A stretch of 62,005 bases of DNA, taken from positions 1-62,005 of the forward strand of contig DASSKF010000033.1 in assembly GCA_035690725.1 (NCBI GenBank). Direction: 5' to 3'. Source of the stretch: DASSKF01 sp035690725 (lineage in GTDB: Bacteria > Actinomycetota > Actinomycetes > Actinomycetales > Dermatophilaceae). Position 1 is the stretch's first letter. Each line of letters starts with the position of its first letter. The translations under genes and the position numbers were made by a program. Positions 28,271 to 37,257 of this stretch are shown here, piece after piece. Below the pieces are notes generated by a model. The model was not told the DNA's origin, searched no databases, and saw nothing but the letters and a program-made list of their open reading frames with translations.

Positions 28271-29320
28271 ATGACGACCACGCCCACCGGTGCCCGCGCG
28301 GCCACGCGGGAGGGCGCACGGGTGCAGGTGGCCGGCCTGACCAAGCGCTTCGGCAGCTTCACGGCGGTCGACGACCTCAGCTTCGACGTCGAGCCCGGCC
28401 GGATCACCGGCTTCCTGGGCCCGAACGGCGCCGGCAAGACGACCACCCTGCGGATGCTGCTGGGCCTGGTCCACCCGACCTCCGGCACCGCCACGATCGC
28501 CGGCCGTCGCTACGTCGACCTCCCGGAGCCGATGCAGACGGTGGGCGCGGCCCTGGAGGCCACCAACTTCCACCCCGGTCGCAGTGGCCGGGACCACCTG
28601 CGGGTGCTCGCCGACGCCGCCGGCGTGCCCGGGTCCCGCGTCGACGAGCTGCTCGAGACGGTCGGGATCCCGGCGGCGGCCCGGAAGCGGGCCGGCGGCT
28701 ACTCCATGGGCATGCGCCAGCGGCTCGGCCTGGCCGCGGCACTCCTCGGCGACCCGCAGGTGCTCATCCTCGACGAGCCGGCCAACGGCCTGGACCCGGA
28801 GGGCATCCGCTGGCTGCGCAGCTTCCTGCGCTACCTGTCCGCCAACGGCAAGACCATCCTCGTCTCCAGCCACATGCTGCAGGAGGTCGAGCAGACCGTC
28901 GACGACGTGGTGATCATCGCCAACGGCCGCCTCGTGCAGCAGGGGCGGATCGACCAGCTCCAGGGCGACAAGAAGGCCGTCGTGCGCACCCCGCAGGTGG
29001 CCGAGCTGGGCGACGCGCTCACCCGAGCCGGTATGCCGGCCACCCACCTTCCCGACGGCGCCCTCGAGGTGGTCTGCGACGACCTGGCGCGCATCGGCGA
29101 GGTGGCGTTCGGCGCGCGGGTGCCGCTGCACGAGCTGCGGATGCAGCAGACCGACCTGGAGGACCTGTTCTTCCGGCTCACCGAGTCGCCCGAGAACCGC
29201 AACCGCAACCTCGACGACGGGGCACCGCACCCGCTGTCCCACGTGGACGGCTCCGAGCAGCACGGACCGGTCGGGCCGCAGGTGGAGGGGCAGACGCACG
29301 AGCAGGGGGTGGCCCGATGA
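28271..29320 (+). CDS. ABC transporter ATP-binding protein (ABC-2 type exporter)
   Basis: A 349-residue ATPase with Walker A GPNGAGKTT, signature YSMGMRQRLGLA, Walker B VLILDEPANGLDP and the H-loop SSHM. About 50 residues beyond the ATPase core form a hydrophilic His/Gln/Glu-rich tail. It overlaps the permease gene by four bases, so the two form one exporter of the drug/lipid/bacteriocin-resistance (DrrA/CcmA-like) class; the substrate cannot be deduced. It starts 148 bases from the divergent CNNM-type gene. Confidence 0.92.
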   Translation: MTTTPTGARAATREGARVQVAGLTKRFGSFTAVDDLSFDVEPGRITGFLGPNGAGKTTTLRMLLGLVHPTSGTATIAGRRYVDLPEPMQTVGAALEATNFHPGRSGRDHLRVLADAAGVPGSRVDELLETVGIPAAARKRAGGYSMGMRQRLGLAAALLGDPQVLILDEPANGLDPEGIRWLRSFLRYLSANGKTILVSSHMLQEVEQTVDDVVIIANGRLVQQGRIDQLQGDKKAVVRTPQVAELGDALTRAGMPATHLPDGALEVVCDDLARIGEVAFGARVPLHELRMQQTDLEDLFFRLTESPENRNRNLDDGAPHPLSHVDGSEQHGPVGPQVEGQTHEQGVAR

Positions 29321-30120
29321 CCCGGGCGCTGACGTCGGAGTTCCGTAAGTTCTTCACCACCCGGCTGTGGTGGGGCATGACGATCGCGATGGTGCTGGCG
29401 GGGGCGGCCCTCGCCGGGCTGTTCGGCGCGCTGGTCCAGCCGGACGGCGGGTTCGGCGCAGGCGGCGGCCCGGGGGCGCCGCAGATGCACCTGGACGCCA
29501 CGGAGATCGCCAACAACGTCTACTCCTCCGGCATCTCCTTCGGCTACCTGCTCACGCTCGCGATCGGCGTCCTCGTCATCGGTGCCGAGTACCGGCACAA
29601 GACGATCACGGGCACGTTCCTGGCCACCCCGCGGCGGCTCCGGGCGATGGGCGCCAAGATCCTGTCGCTGCTGGGCATCGGCGGGTTCTACGGTGTGCTG
29701 TTCGTCGCCGCCTCCGCGCTGGTCGGCGGGCTGGTGCTGTCGGCGCGCGGCTTCGAGGCGTTCCCCTCGGCCGAGGTCTTCCGCACGCTCGCGCTGGTCC
29801 TGCTGGTCCTCGGCCTGTGGGCGCTGATCGGCCTCGGGGCCGGCATCCTCATCCCGAACCAGGTGGCCGCGCTGCTCATCACGATCGGCGTGGCCTGGAT
29901 CGTGGAGCCGATCGCCGGGCTCCTGCTGTCCACCCAGGACTGGGGCGCGGACGTGGCGCAGTACCTCCCGAGCCAGGCGACCGGCGCCGTCCTGCAGACC
30001 ATGACCAGCCCGGACGGGCAGCAGCTGTCCTGGTGGGCCGGCGTCGTGACCCTGGCCGTCTACGCGGCGGTCCTGTCCGGCGTCGGGAGCTGGCTGACCA
30101 TCCGTCGGGACATCAGCTGA
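29317..30120 (+). CDS. ABC-2 type transporter permease
   Basis: A 267-residue integral membrane protein with six predicted helices (about 18-40, 68-90, 108-135, 148-170, 178-200, 240-260) in the ABC-2 arrangement, with EYRHKTITGTFLATPRR in the first cytoplasmic loop as in many multidrug/bacitracin-type exporters. It is the partner of the ATPase encoded just upstream, which it overlaps by four bases (ATGA). An early glycine-rich external loop (about 42-56) is unusual. Confidence 0.9.
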   Translation: MTRALTSEFRKFFTTRLWWGMTIAMVLAGAALAGLFGALVQPDGGFGAGGGPGAPQMHLDATEIANNVYSSGISFGYLLTLAIGVLVIGAEYRHKTITGTFLATPRRLRAMGAKILSLLGIGGFYGVLFVAASALVGGLVLSARGFEAFPSAEVFRTLALVLLVLGLWALIGLGAGILIPNQVAALLITIGVAWIVEPIAGLLLSTQDWGADVAQYLPSQATGAVLQTMTSPDGQQLSWWAGVVTLAVYAAVLSGVGSWLTIRRDIS

Positions 30121-30257
30121 CCAGGTGGTGAGACGGGAGCGGCCGGTGACGGCACGCCATACCGGTGGCGTCCGCTGCCCCGCGACCTGCGGATATAGGC
30201 TTGACGTGTCCGTTCGTCACGTCACTGCCGACACCCATGAAAGAGGCGCTATCCGCC

Positions 30258-33200
30258 GTGTCAGCCCAGCCCCCCAGCAACGACCCTCTGGCGGCTTTCG
30301 GACCGAACGAGTGGCTCGTGGACGAGCTCTACGAGCAGTACCTGGAGGACAAGAACTCCGTCGACGAGGCGTGGTGGGGATTCTTCGAGGACTACCAGCC
30401 CGAGCACCCGCACGGCAGCACCAACGGGTCCCGCGACGACGGGCCGTCGACCGCCACGGCTGACGGGGGCCCGGCCGGCACCACGGCCACTCCCGGCACG
30501 GCCACCCCCGGCACGGCCGCCCCCGGCACGGCCACCCCCGGCACGGCCGCGAGCGCGCCGTCCGGCACGAGCACGGGGGCCGAGTCGACCGCCGCCAACG
30601 CGACCGACCGGGCCGGGGAGAAGCGAAGCACGGCGCCCACCCCGGCGGCGCAGGACAAGAAGGCGGAGGACCAGTCGGAGCAGGCCAAGCAGGGCAACGA
30701 CAAGGGCGGTGTCCCGGCGCCGGCCCAGCAGCCCAAGCCGACCCCCCGCGACGCACCCGCCCCGAAGGCGGCCAAGGCCCAGGACGAGGGCGAGGTCGTC
30801 CCGCTGCGCGGCGTGGCCGCCAAGATCGTCAGCAACATGGAGCAGAGCCTCGAGGTGCCCACTGCCACCTCGGTGCGGGCGATCCCGGCCAAGCTGCTCA
30901 TCGACAACCGGGTGGTCATCAACAACCACCTGTCCCGCAGCCGCGGCGGCAAGGTGAGCTTCACCCATCTGATCGGCTACGCGGTCTGCAAGGCGCTGCA
31001 GTCCCTCCCCGAGATGAACTACTCGCTCGGTGAGCAGAACGGCAAGCCGGCCCTGGTCAAGCCCGCGCACGTCAACTTCGGGCTCGCGATCGACCTGCAG
31101 AAGCCGGACGGCAGCCGGACCCTGGTGGTGCCGAGCGTCAAGTCCGCCGAGAAGATGGACTTCGCCCACTTCTGGACGGCCTACGAGGACATGGTGCGCA
31201 AGGCGCGCACCGGCAAGCTGACCCTCGACGACTACGCCGGCACCACGATCAGCCTGACCAACCCGGGCGGGATCGGCACGGTCCACTCGGTGCCGCGGCT
31301 GATGGCCGGGCAGGGCACGATCATCGGGGTCGGCGCGCTCGAGTACCCGGCCGAGTGGCAGGGCGCGAGCCAGGAGACCCTGAACCGCAACGCGGTCAGC
31401 AAGATCCTCACCCTCACCTCGACCTACGACCACCGCATCATCCAGGGCGCCGTCTCCGGCGACTTCCTGCGGCTGGTCCACCAGCTGCTGCTGGGCCAGG
31501 ACGGGTTCTACGACGAGATCTTCGAGGCCCTGCGCATCCCGTACGAGCCGATCCGCTGGATCCCGGACATCTCGGCCAGCCACGACAGCGACGTCAACAA
31601 GACGGCGCGGGTGCAGGAGCTCATCCACGCCTACCGGGTGCGCGGGCACCTGATGGCCGACACGGACCCGCTGGAGTACCGCCAGCGCCGGCACCCCGAC
31701 CTCGACGTCAGCACCCACGGGCTGACCCTGTGGGACCTCGAGCGCGACTTCGCCACGGGCGGCTTCGGCGGTGCCTCGATGCTCAAGCTGCGCAAGATCC
31801 TCGGCATCCTGCGCGACTCCTACTGCCGCACCGTCGGCGTGGAGTACATGCACATCCAGGACCCGGAGCAGCGTCGGTGGCTGCAGGCCAAGCTGGAGGT
31901 GCCGTACGCGAAGACCTCCCCCGAGGAGCAGCTGCGGATCCTGCGGCGGCTCAACGCCGCGGAGGCGTTCGAGACGTTCCTGCAGACGAAGTACATCGGC
32001 CAGAAGCGGTTCAGCCTCGAGGGCGGTGAGTCCGCCATCGCGCTGCTCGACCGCATCCTGGTGCGCGCCGCGGACGACGCGATGGACGAGGTCTGCATCG
32101 GGATGCCGCACCGTGGTCGTCTCAACGTGCTGGCCAACATCGCGGGCAAGTCCTACGGGCAGATCTTCCGCGAGTTCGAGGGACGGCACGACCCGAAGTC
32201 GGTGCAGGGGTCCGGCGACGTGAAGTACCACCTGGGCACGGAGGGTGAGTACACCTCCGACGAGGGCCGCACCACCAAGGTGTACCTCGCCGCCAACCCC
32301 TCGCACCTGGAGGCGGTCGACCCGGTCCTGGAAGGCATCGTGCGCGCCAAACAGGACCGGATCGACCTTGCCGGTGAGGCCTTCACGGTGCTGCCCGTCC
32401 TCATGCACGGCGACGCCGCGTTCGCCGGGCAGGGCGTGGTCGCCGAGACGCTGAACCTGTCGCAGCTGCGGGGCTACCGCACCGGCGGGACGATCCACAT
32501 CGTCGTCAACAACCAGGTCGGCTTCACCACCTCGCCGTCCGCGTCCCGCTCGACCTTCTACTCCACCGACGTGGCCCGGATGGTCCAGGCGCCGATCTTC
32601 CACGTCAACGGGGACGACCCGGAGGCCTGCGTGCGGGTGGCCGAGCTGGCCTACGAGTACCGCCAGGCGTTCAACAAGGACGTCGTCATCGACCTCATCT
32701 GCTACCGCCGCCGGGGCCACAACGAGGGCGACGACCCCTCGATGACCCAGCCGCTGATGTACGACCTCATCGAGTCCAAGCGCTCGGTCCGCAAGCTCTA
32801 CACCGAGCAGCTGATCGGCCGCGGCGACATCTCGGTGGAGGACGCCGAGCAGGCGCTCAAGGACTACCAGCAGCAGCTGGAGCGGGTCTTCACCGAGACC
32901 AAGGAGGCCACCCGGTCGGCCGACGGCGGATCCGAGGACAACGCCGGGCTCGAGCGGCCCACCGCCCAGCAGCAGGACGACGCCCGGCCCGACCGGCACC
33001 GCAACACCGCCGTGTCCACGGACGTCCTCAAGCAGGTCGGCGGGGCGTTCACCAGCCTGCCCGAGGGCTTCACGGTCCATCCCAAGCTGAAGAAGCTGCT
33101 GCAGCGCCGCGAGGAGATGGCCAGGGCCGGCGGCGTCGACTGGGCGATGGGCGAGATGCTCGCGTTCGGCAGCCTGCTGCTCGACCAGGTGCCCGTCCGG

Positions 33201-34169
33201 CTGGCCGGTCAGGACACCCGGCGCGGCACGTTCACGCAGCGGCACTCGGTGCTCATCGACAAGCACACCGCCGAGGAGTGGACCCCGCTGCTCTACGTCA
33301 GCGACGACCAGGCCCGGTTCTGGGTCTACGACTCGCTGCTGTCGGAGTTCGCCGCCCTCGGCTTCGAGTACGGCTACTCGGTGGAGCGGCCCGACGCCCT
33401 GGTGCTGTGGGAGGCGCAGTTCGGCGACTTCGTCAACGGTGCGCAGAGCATCATCGACGAGTTCATCTCCGCCTCGGAGCAGAAGTGGGGCCAGCGCTCG
33501 TCCGTCGTGCTGCTGCTGCCGCACGGCTACGAGGGCCAAGGACCGGACCACTCCTCCGCGCGGATCGAGCGGTTCCTGCAGCTGGTCGCCGAGGACAACA
33601 TGACGATCGCCTACCCGTCGACGCCGGCGTCCTACTTCCACCTGCTCCGGCGGCAGGCGTTCGCCCGTCCCCGCAAGCCGCTCGTGGTGTTCACCCCCAA
33701 GCAGCTGCTGCGGCTCAAGGCGGCCGTCTCCCCCGTCGACGAGTTCACCCGGGGCACGTTCCGCCCGGTGCTCCCGGACACCGTGGAGCTGGACCCGCAG
33801 CAGGTCGACCGGGTGCTCATCGGGTCGAGCCGGGTCATCTACGAGCTCGAGGCCGAGCGGGAGAAGCGCGGCGACACCAGGACCGCGATCGTCCGGATCG
33901 AGCGACTCGCCCCCGTGCCCGGCAAGGAGCTGGCCGAGGAGCTCGCGACGTACCCGAACGCCGAGCTGGTGTGGGTCCAGGACGAGCCGGCCAACCAGGG
34001 CGCCTGGTGGTTCATGGCGCTCAACCTGCCGCGGGTGCTCAAGGAGCACGGCGACGACCGGATGCTGCGGTCGGTCACCCGTCCGGCCTCGGCCTCCCCC
34101 GCCACCGGGTCGAGCAAGATGCACGCCGCCGAGGAGGCCGACCTGCTCCGGCGGGCGTTCGACCGCTGA
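30258..34169 (+). CDS. kgd: Multifunctional 2-oxoglutarate decarboxylase/dehydrogenase (E2o-E1o fusion)
   Basis: A 1303-residue fusion of the actinobacterial type: a conserved N-terminal peptide (FGPNEWLVDELYEQYL), a low-complexity Pro/Ala/Thr linker (about 45-170), an E2 succinyltransferase-like domain without a lipoyl domain (motif YDHRIIQGAVSGDFLR) and the ThDP-dependent E1 (HGDAAFAGQGVV, NNQVGFTTSP). It feeds succinyl-CoA into the TCA cycle with a separate lipoylated E2p. I chose the GTG at 30258 because it gives the usual short N-terminus; an in-frame ATG at 30237 is the alternative. TAGGCT near 30196 may be its -10 element. Confidence 0.94.
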   Translation: MSAQPPSNDPLAAFGPNEWLVDELYEQYLEDKNSVDEAWWGFFEDYQPEHPHGSTNGSRDDGPSTATADGGPAGTTATPGTATPGTAAPGTATPGTAASAPSGTSTGAESTAANATDRAGEKRSTAPTPAAQDKKAEDQSEQAKQGNDKGGVPAPAQQPKPTPRDAPAPKAAKAQDEGEVVPLRGVAAKIVSNMEQSLEVPTATSVRAIPAKLLIDNRVVINNHLSRSRGGKVSFTHLIGYAVCKALQSLPEMNYSLGEQNGKPALVKPAHVNFGLAIDLQKPDGSRTLVVPSVKSAEKMDFAHFWTAYEDMVRKARTGKLTLDDYAGTTISLTNPGGIGTVHSVPRLMAGQGTIIGVGALEYPAEWQGASQETLNRNAVSKILTLTSTYDHRIIQGAVSGDFLRLVHQLLLGQDGFYDEIFEALRIPYEPIRWIPDISASHDSDVNKTARVQELIHAYRVRGHLMADTDPLEYRQRRHPDLDVSTHGLTLWDLERDFATGGFGGASMLKLRKILGILRDSYCRTVGVEYMHIQDPEQRRWLQAKLEVPYAKTSPEEQLRILRRLNAAEAFETFLQTKYIGQKRFSLEGGESAIALLDRILVRAADDAMDEVCIGMPHRGRLNVLANIAGKSYGQIFREFEGRHDPKSVQGSGDVKYHLGTEGEYTSDEGRTTKVYLAANPSHLEAVDPVLEGIVRAKQDRIDLAGEAFTVLPVLMHGDAAFAGQGVVAETLNLSQLRGYRTGGTIHIVVNNQVGFTTSPSASRSTFYSTDVARMVQAPIFHVNGDDPEACVRVAELAYEYRQAFNKDVVIDLICYRRRGHNEGDDPSMTQPLMYDLIESKRSVRKLYTEQLIGRGDISVEDAEQALKDYQQQLERVFTETKEATRSADGGSEDNAGLERPTAQQQDDARPDRHRNTAVSTDVLKQVGGAFTSLPEGFTVHPKLKKLLQRREEMARAGGVDWAMGEMLAFGSLLLDQVPVRLAGQDTRRGTFTQRHSVLIDKHTAEEWTPLLYVSDDQARFWVYDSLLSEFAALGFEYGYSVERPDALVLWEAQFGDFVNGAQSIIDEFISASEQKWGQRSSVVLLLPHGYEGQGPDHSSARIERFLQLVAEDNMTIAYPSTPASYFHLLRRQAFARPRKPLVVFTPKQLLRLKAAVSPVDEFTRGTFRPVLPDTVELDPQQVDRVLIGSSRVIYELEAEREKRGDTRTAIVRIERLAPVPGKELAEELATYPNAELVWVQDEPANQGAWWFMALNLPRVLKEHGDDRMLRSVTRPASASPATGSSKMHAAEEADLLRRAFDR
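30491..30550 (+). repeat. 15-bp tandem repeat in the kgd linker
   Basis: Four 15-bp units (CCCCGGCACGGCCAC and a GCC-to-CGC alternating form) encode PGTAT/PGTAA repeats in the disordered linker of Kgd. Typical length-variable linker DNA. Confidence 0.8.
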
Positions 34170-34223
34170 CGTCCCGGCGCCGGGCGGGCGGCGATTTTCG
34201 TCCGCACGGCCGCGTCCGGAACA

Positions 34224-35297
34224 ATGCGGCCCGTGACCGCGCCCGAATCCGCACCCCCGACCACCCTCGACCTGCCGGACGGCTGGGCCGCTCGACCGCC
34301 GGCCCTCGCCGACGTCGACCACCTGACCCGGCTGCTGCGCCGGCACGAGGAGGCCGGCCGGGGCTGGCCCGGCGCCAGCGCCTCCGGTGTCGAGCGGGAG
34401 CTGTCGGGGCGCGGCGCCGAGCCGCGTGAGCACGTGGTGCTCACCGATCCCGAGGGCGGGCTGCGCGGGTGGGGCACCGCGCACGACCGGGCACGGGGAC
34501 GGGTGCTCGTCTCGATCGCCGTCGACCCGGACCTCGACGAGGAGAGGGCCGCCCGTGCCGCGCGGGCGCTGCTGGCCTGGGCCGAGCACGCCGGCGGGAT
34601 CATGGCGATCGGGCGCGGGCTGGACCGCACCCAGCTCGACAGCGGGGCGTTCAGCGACGACGCCCGCCAGCAACGGTTCCTGGCCGACGCCGGCTACCGC
34701 AACGTGCGCACCTGGTGGCAGATGAGCCGGCCGGTGCAGCCGGACGAGGCCCGACCGGACGCCTTTCCGGCCCCCAAGCCGGGCGTGCAGGTGCGGCGCA
34801 TTGCCCTGTCCCCCGACGGCCTGCCCGACGAGGCCGACCTGCACGCCGTCCACGACGTGCTGGAGAGCTCCTTCGCCGACCACTTCAACTCGCGCTCGGA
34901 GACGTTCGACGAGTTCCTGTCCCGCCTCCGGGAGAGCCCCGGCCACCGCTGGGACCACTGGTGGGTGGCCGAGCTGACCGACAGCGGGGCGCCGGAGCCG
35001 GTCGGGGCCGTCATCGCCAGCGTCATCGCCCCGCCGATGGTCGAGACCGGTGCGCCGCAGCCCGGCGGCAGCTACCTCGACTACATCGGCGTGCTGTCGA
35101 GCGCCCGCGGTCGCGGTGTCGCGAAGTCGCTGCTGCGGGCGGTGGTGGCCGACGCCGCCCAGCGCGGCCGGGACCGGGTCGGGCTCGAGGTGGACGCCGA
35201 CTCCCCCACTCGCGCCGACCAGCTCTACTCCTCGATGGGATGGCGCACGAAGTACATGACCCAGTCGTGGCACAAGAACATCGAGGTGCCGCGATAA
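34224..35297 (+). CDS. Tandem GNAT-domain acetyltransferase
   Basis: A 357-residue protein with two GNAT-like halves. The second (about 190-350) has the acetyl-CoA loop region VLSSARGRGVAKSLLRAV and a C-terminal GWRTKY beta-bulge; the first half (about 25-170) is degenerate. The architecture recalls mycothiol synthase MshD, and mycothiol is expected in an organism with SigR/RsrA, but I do not see enough to assign MshD. The ATG at 34224 gives MRPVTAPES; a GTG at 34233 sits seven bases after an ANNNT element and could be a leaderless start. Confidence 0.75.
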   Translation: MRPVTAPESAPPTTLDLPDGWAARPPALADVDHLTRLLRRHEEAGRGWPGASASGVERELSGRGAEPREHVVLTDPEGGLRGWGTAHDRARGRVLVSIAVDPDLDEERAARAARALLAWAEHAGGIMAIGRGLDRTQLDSGAFSDDARQQRFLADAGYRNVRTWWQMSRPVQPDEARPDAFPAPKPGVQVRRIALSPDGLPDEADLHAVHDVLESSFADHFNSRSETFDEFLSRLRESPGHRWDHWWVAELTDSGAPEPVGAVIASVIAPPMVETGAPQPGGSYLDYIGVLSSARGRGVAKSLLRAVVADAAQRGRDRVGLEVDADSPTRADQLYSSMGWRTKYMTQSWHKNIEVPR

Positions 35298-35307
35298 CCT
35301 CGCTGCC

Positions 35308-35487
35308 GTGTACTTCACGGACCGAGGGATCGAGGAGCTCGCGCAGCGTCGGGGCGAGGAGGACGTCAGCTTCGAGTGGCTGGCCGACCAGCTGCGCACC
35401 TTCGTGGACCTGAACCCCGAGTTCGAGACCAGCATCGACCGGCTGGCCACCTGGCTGGCACGGCTGGATGACGAGGACGAGGACTGA
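35308..35487 (+). CDS. Small conserved actinobacterial protein (DUF6104-like)
   Basis: A 59-residue acidic protein beginning VYFTDRGIEELAQRRG and ending in a DDEDED-type tail, resembling a short uncharacterised actinobacterial family I recall as DUF6104. No catalytic motif; Trp/Phe positions suggest a small helical fold. TAACCT ends seven bases before the GTG and no ribosome-binding site is present, indicating a leaderless mRNA. It lies between the GNAT gene and the SGNH-fold gene. Confidence 0.75.
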   Translation: MYFTDRGIEELAQRRGEEDVSFEWLADQLRTFVDLNPEFETSIDRLATWLARLDDEDED

Positions 35488-35492
35488 TTCGC

Positions 35493-36155
35493 TTGACGTT
35501 TGGCACTCCCGAGGACGGACCGCAGTTCAACCCGAGCGCCCAGTTCCGGGTGAACGACGACGGTCCGCGAGACATCGCCCTCACCTTCGTCGGTGACGCC
35601 TACGTCGCCGGCTACGGCGACCCGAAGGCCCTCGGCTGGGTCTCCCGGGTGCTCGCCCGCACCCCGCACGGCGAGGCCGACCTCACGGCATACAACCTGG
35701 GGATCCGGGGCGAGTCCTCCGCCGACGTCCTGAACCGCTGGCGCGCCGAGTGCGACCCGCGCTGGAAGCACCACAACGAGCGCCGGCTGGTCCTCGGCAT
35801 GGGTGCCGGCGACGTGCACTCCGGTATGACGACCGCCCGCTCCCGCCTGAACCTCGCCAACGTGCTCGACGACGCGGCTGCCACGGGCATCGCGACCTTC
35901 GTGGTCGGGCCGCCGCCGGTGCTCGACGCCGAGGTGAACGCCAAGCTGGAGGTCCTCGTCGAGGCCCAGGCCGACGTGTGCGCCCGCCGGGACGTGACCT
36001 TCGTGGACTGCTACGCCCCGCTGCTCGCGCACGACCAGTGGAAGTCCGACCTCGCGGCGGGTGACGGCGTGCACCCGGGGCAGGCGGGCTACGGCCTCAT
36101 CGCCTGGCTGGTGCTGCACGCCGGCTGGCAGCAGTGGCTGCACCTCGACGCCTGA
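35493..36155 (+). CDS. SGNH/GDSL-fold protein lacking the catalytic serine
   Basis: A 220-residue protein with the SGNH hydrolase layout: block I FVGDAYVAGYGDP, block II YNLGIRGE, block III LGMGAGD and block V DGVHP. In block I the nucleophilic Ser is Ala36, and in block III the oxyanion-hole Asn is Gly106, while the Asp191/His194 pair is intact. It is therefore likely a non-hydrolytic member or a binding protein. The start is the TTG at 35493, five bases after the previous stop; a GTG at about 35550 is an alternative. Confidence 0.8.
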   Translation: MTFGTPEDGPQFNPSAQFRVNDDGPRDIALTFVGDAYVAGYGDPKALGWVSRVLARTPHGEADLTAYNLGIRGESSADVLNRWRAECDPRWKHHNERRLVLGMGAGDVHSGMTTARSRLNLANVLDDAAATGIATFVVGPPPVLDAEVNAKLEVLVEAQADVCARRDVTFVDCYAPLLAHDQWKSDLAAGDGVHPGQAGYGLIAWLVLHAGWQQWLHLDA

Positions 36156-36190
36156 CCCGTCACCGGACCGGCTCCTGACCCGCCACCGGA

Positions 36191-36257
36191 CCGGACACCG
36201 CTTGCGCGAGGGACCTCGGGCGACCCGCCCGAGGTCCCTCGCGCAACGCGTGTCCGG
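36191..36257. repeat. Long inverted repeat carrying one forward and one inverted ACCTCGGG core
   Basis: A 21-bp perfect stem (TTGCGCGAGGGACCTCGGG...) closes on a 3-base loop; after a 3-base internal mismatch it continues for another 8 bp (CCGGACAC/GTGTCCGG). It contains the core of the dispersed 20-bp repeat once in each direction (36213 and 36228). It probably terminates the SGNH-fold gene transcript. Just upstream, GACCCGYCACCGGACCGG is repeated twice. Confidence 0.85.
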
Positions 36258-36285
36258 TCGCAGACAGGGGGCGTCCGCAACCGGT

Positions 36286-36353
36286 GTATCGCGTCTGCTT
36301 GACTCGCGATATAACGCGCTATATCGTCTTCTTCGTCAACGCGATACATCGCG
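36286..36353. promoter_or_regulatory. Operator-like palindrome cluster before the DUF4097-padR genes
   Basis: Three AT-containing inverted repeats stand out in otherwise GC-rich DNA: CGATATA-N6-TATATCG (36307-36326), CGCGAT-AC-ATCGCG (36340-36353), and GTATCGCG at 36286 matching CGCGATAC at 36340. They end 24 bases before the ATG of the DUF4097 gene. The PadR regulator encoded two genes down is the natural candidate to bind here; that is inference. Confidence 0.6.
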
Positions 36354-36377
36354 AAAGAGTGGACGAAGGAGCGCCCC

Positions 36378-37253
36378 ATGGCGATGGAGTGGGAGATCGA
36401 CGGACCGAAGGTCCTCGACATCGGCAGTGAGCACGAGACGGTCGCCGCCCTCAAGGTGGCCCTGGTCGCCGGACGGCTCGACGTGGTCACCCACGACGAC
36501 TCACCGGCCGCCCGGCTGGAGGTCCACGAGGTGCAGGGCCGGCCGCTGAAGGTCAGCTGGAACGGCGCGACCCTCAAGGTGGCGCACGTCAAGGAGAAGG
36601 ACGGCAGCCTCTGGGAGGGGTTGAAGGCGATCGGCCGCAACCACAACGACCTCAGCGCCCGGGTCAGCCTGTCGATCCCGGCGAGCGCCACGGTCAAGGC
36701 CAGCACCGTCAGCGCCGACGCCCTCATCACCGGCGTCCGCAACGACGCCAAGGTCAACACCGTGTCCGGGTCGCTCACCCTGGACGACGTCGTCGGCAAC
36801 GTCGACGCCAACACGGTCAGCGGCGAGATCGAGTGCCACGACCTGCACGGTGACTTCAAGGGCAACTCGGTCTCGGGGAGCCTGACCGTCCAGGCGAGCG
36901 ACCTCGGCGACATCAAGCTCAACACCGTCTCCGGCGACATCACCATGGACCTGAGCGACGGCACGGCCCGGGTCAACTCCAACTCCGTCTCCGGAGACGT
37001 GACCATCCGCATCCCGTCCGGCGGCGGCTACGACGTCGCCGCGCACACGATGAGCGGCCACGTCGTCATCGACGGCCGGTCGATGCCCAGGGCGACGCAC
37101 GGCCCGCAGAGCGGCGGCACCCTGCACGAGGGCGACGGTGCGCTGCGGGTGAAGGCGAACTCGGTCTCCGGCGACGTCGTCGTCCTGCGCGCCGCGAGCA
37201 ACGGCTCGACCGGCAGCTCGTCGGGCACCGCGGACGACGGGATCGCGGGCTGA
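36378..37253 (+). CDS. DUF4097-type beta-helical protein (putative adhesin family)
   Basis: A 291-residue protein dominated by repeating short beta strands with the pattern xVxxNTVSGxIxxxD (VNTVSGSLTLDDV, ANTVSGEIECHD, LNTVSGDITMDLSDG, SNSVSGDVTI), as in DUF4097/DUF2807 beta-solenoids. No signal peptide or membrane helix is seen, so a cytoplasmic role is more likely than adhesion. AAGGAG precedes the ATG. It is followed after four bases by padR, a pairing seen in many actinobacteria. Confidence 0.85.
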   Translation: MAMEWEIDGPKVLDIGSEHETVAALKVALVAGRLDVVTHDDSPAARLEVHEVQGRPLKVSWNGATLKVAHVKEKDGSLWEGLKAIGRNHNDLSARVSLSIPASATVKASTVSADALITGVRNDAKVNTVSGSLTLDDVVGNVDANTVSGEIECHDLHGDFKGNSVSGSLTVQASDLGDIKLNTVSGDITMDLSDGTARVNSNSVSGDVTIRIPSGGGYDVAAHTMSGHVVIDGRSMPRATHGPQSGGTLHEGDGALRVKANSVSGDVVVLRAASNGSTGSSSGTADDGIAG

Positions 37254-37257
37254 GACG

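Noticed and set aside
25724..29299. Open frame of about 1190 codons joining the CNNM-type gene to sequence far upstream
   Set aside because: Only the part from 26761 onward matches a family; the rest is antisense or out of frame with respect to other real genes.
30261..36143. Very long antisense open frame opposite kgd and neighbours
   Set aside because: It is the mirror of GC-rich codon bias: low-complexity Arg/Gly/Val-rich product, no domain, and opposite well-conserved genes.
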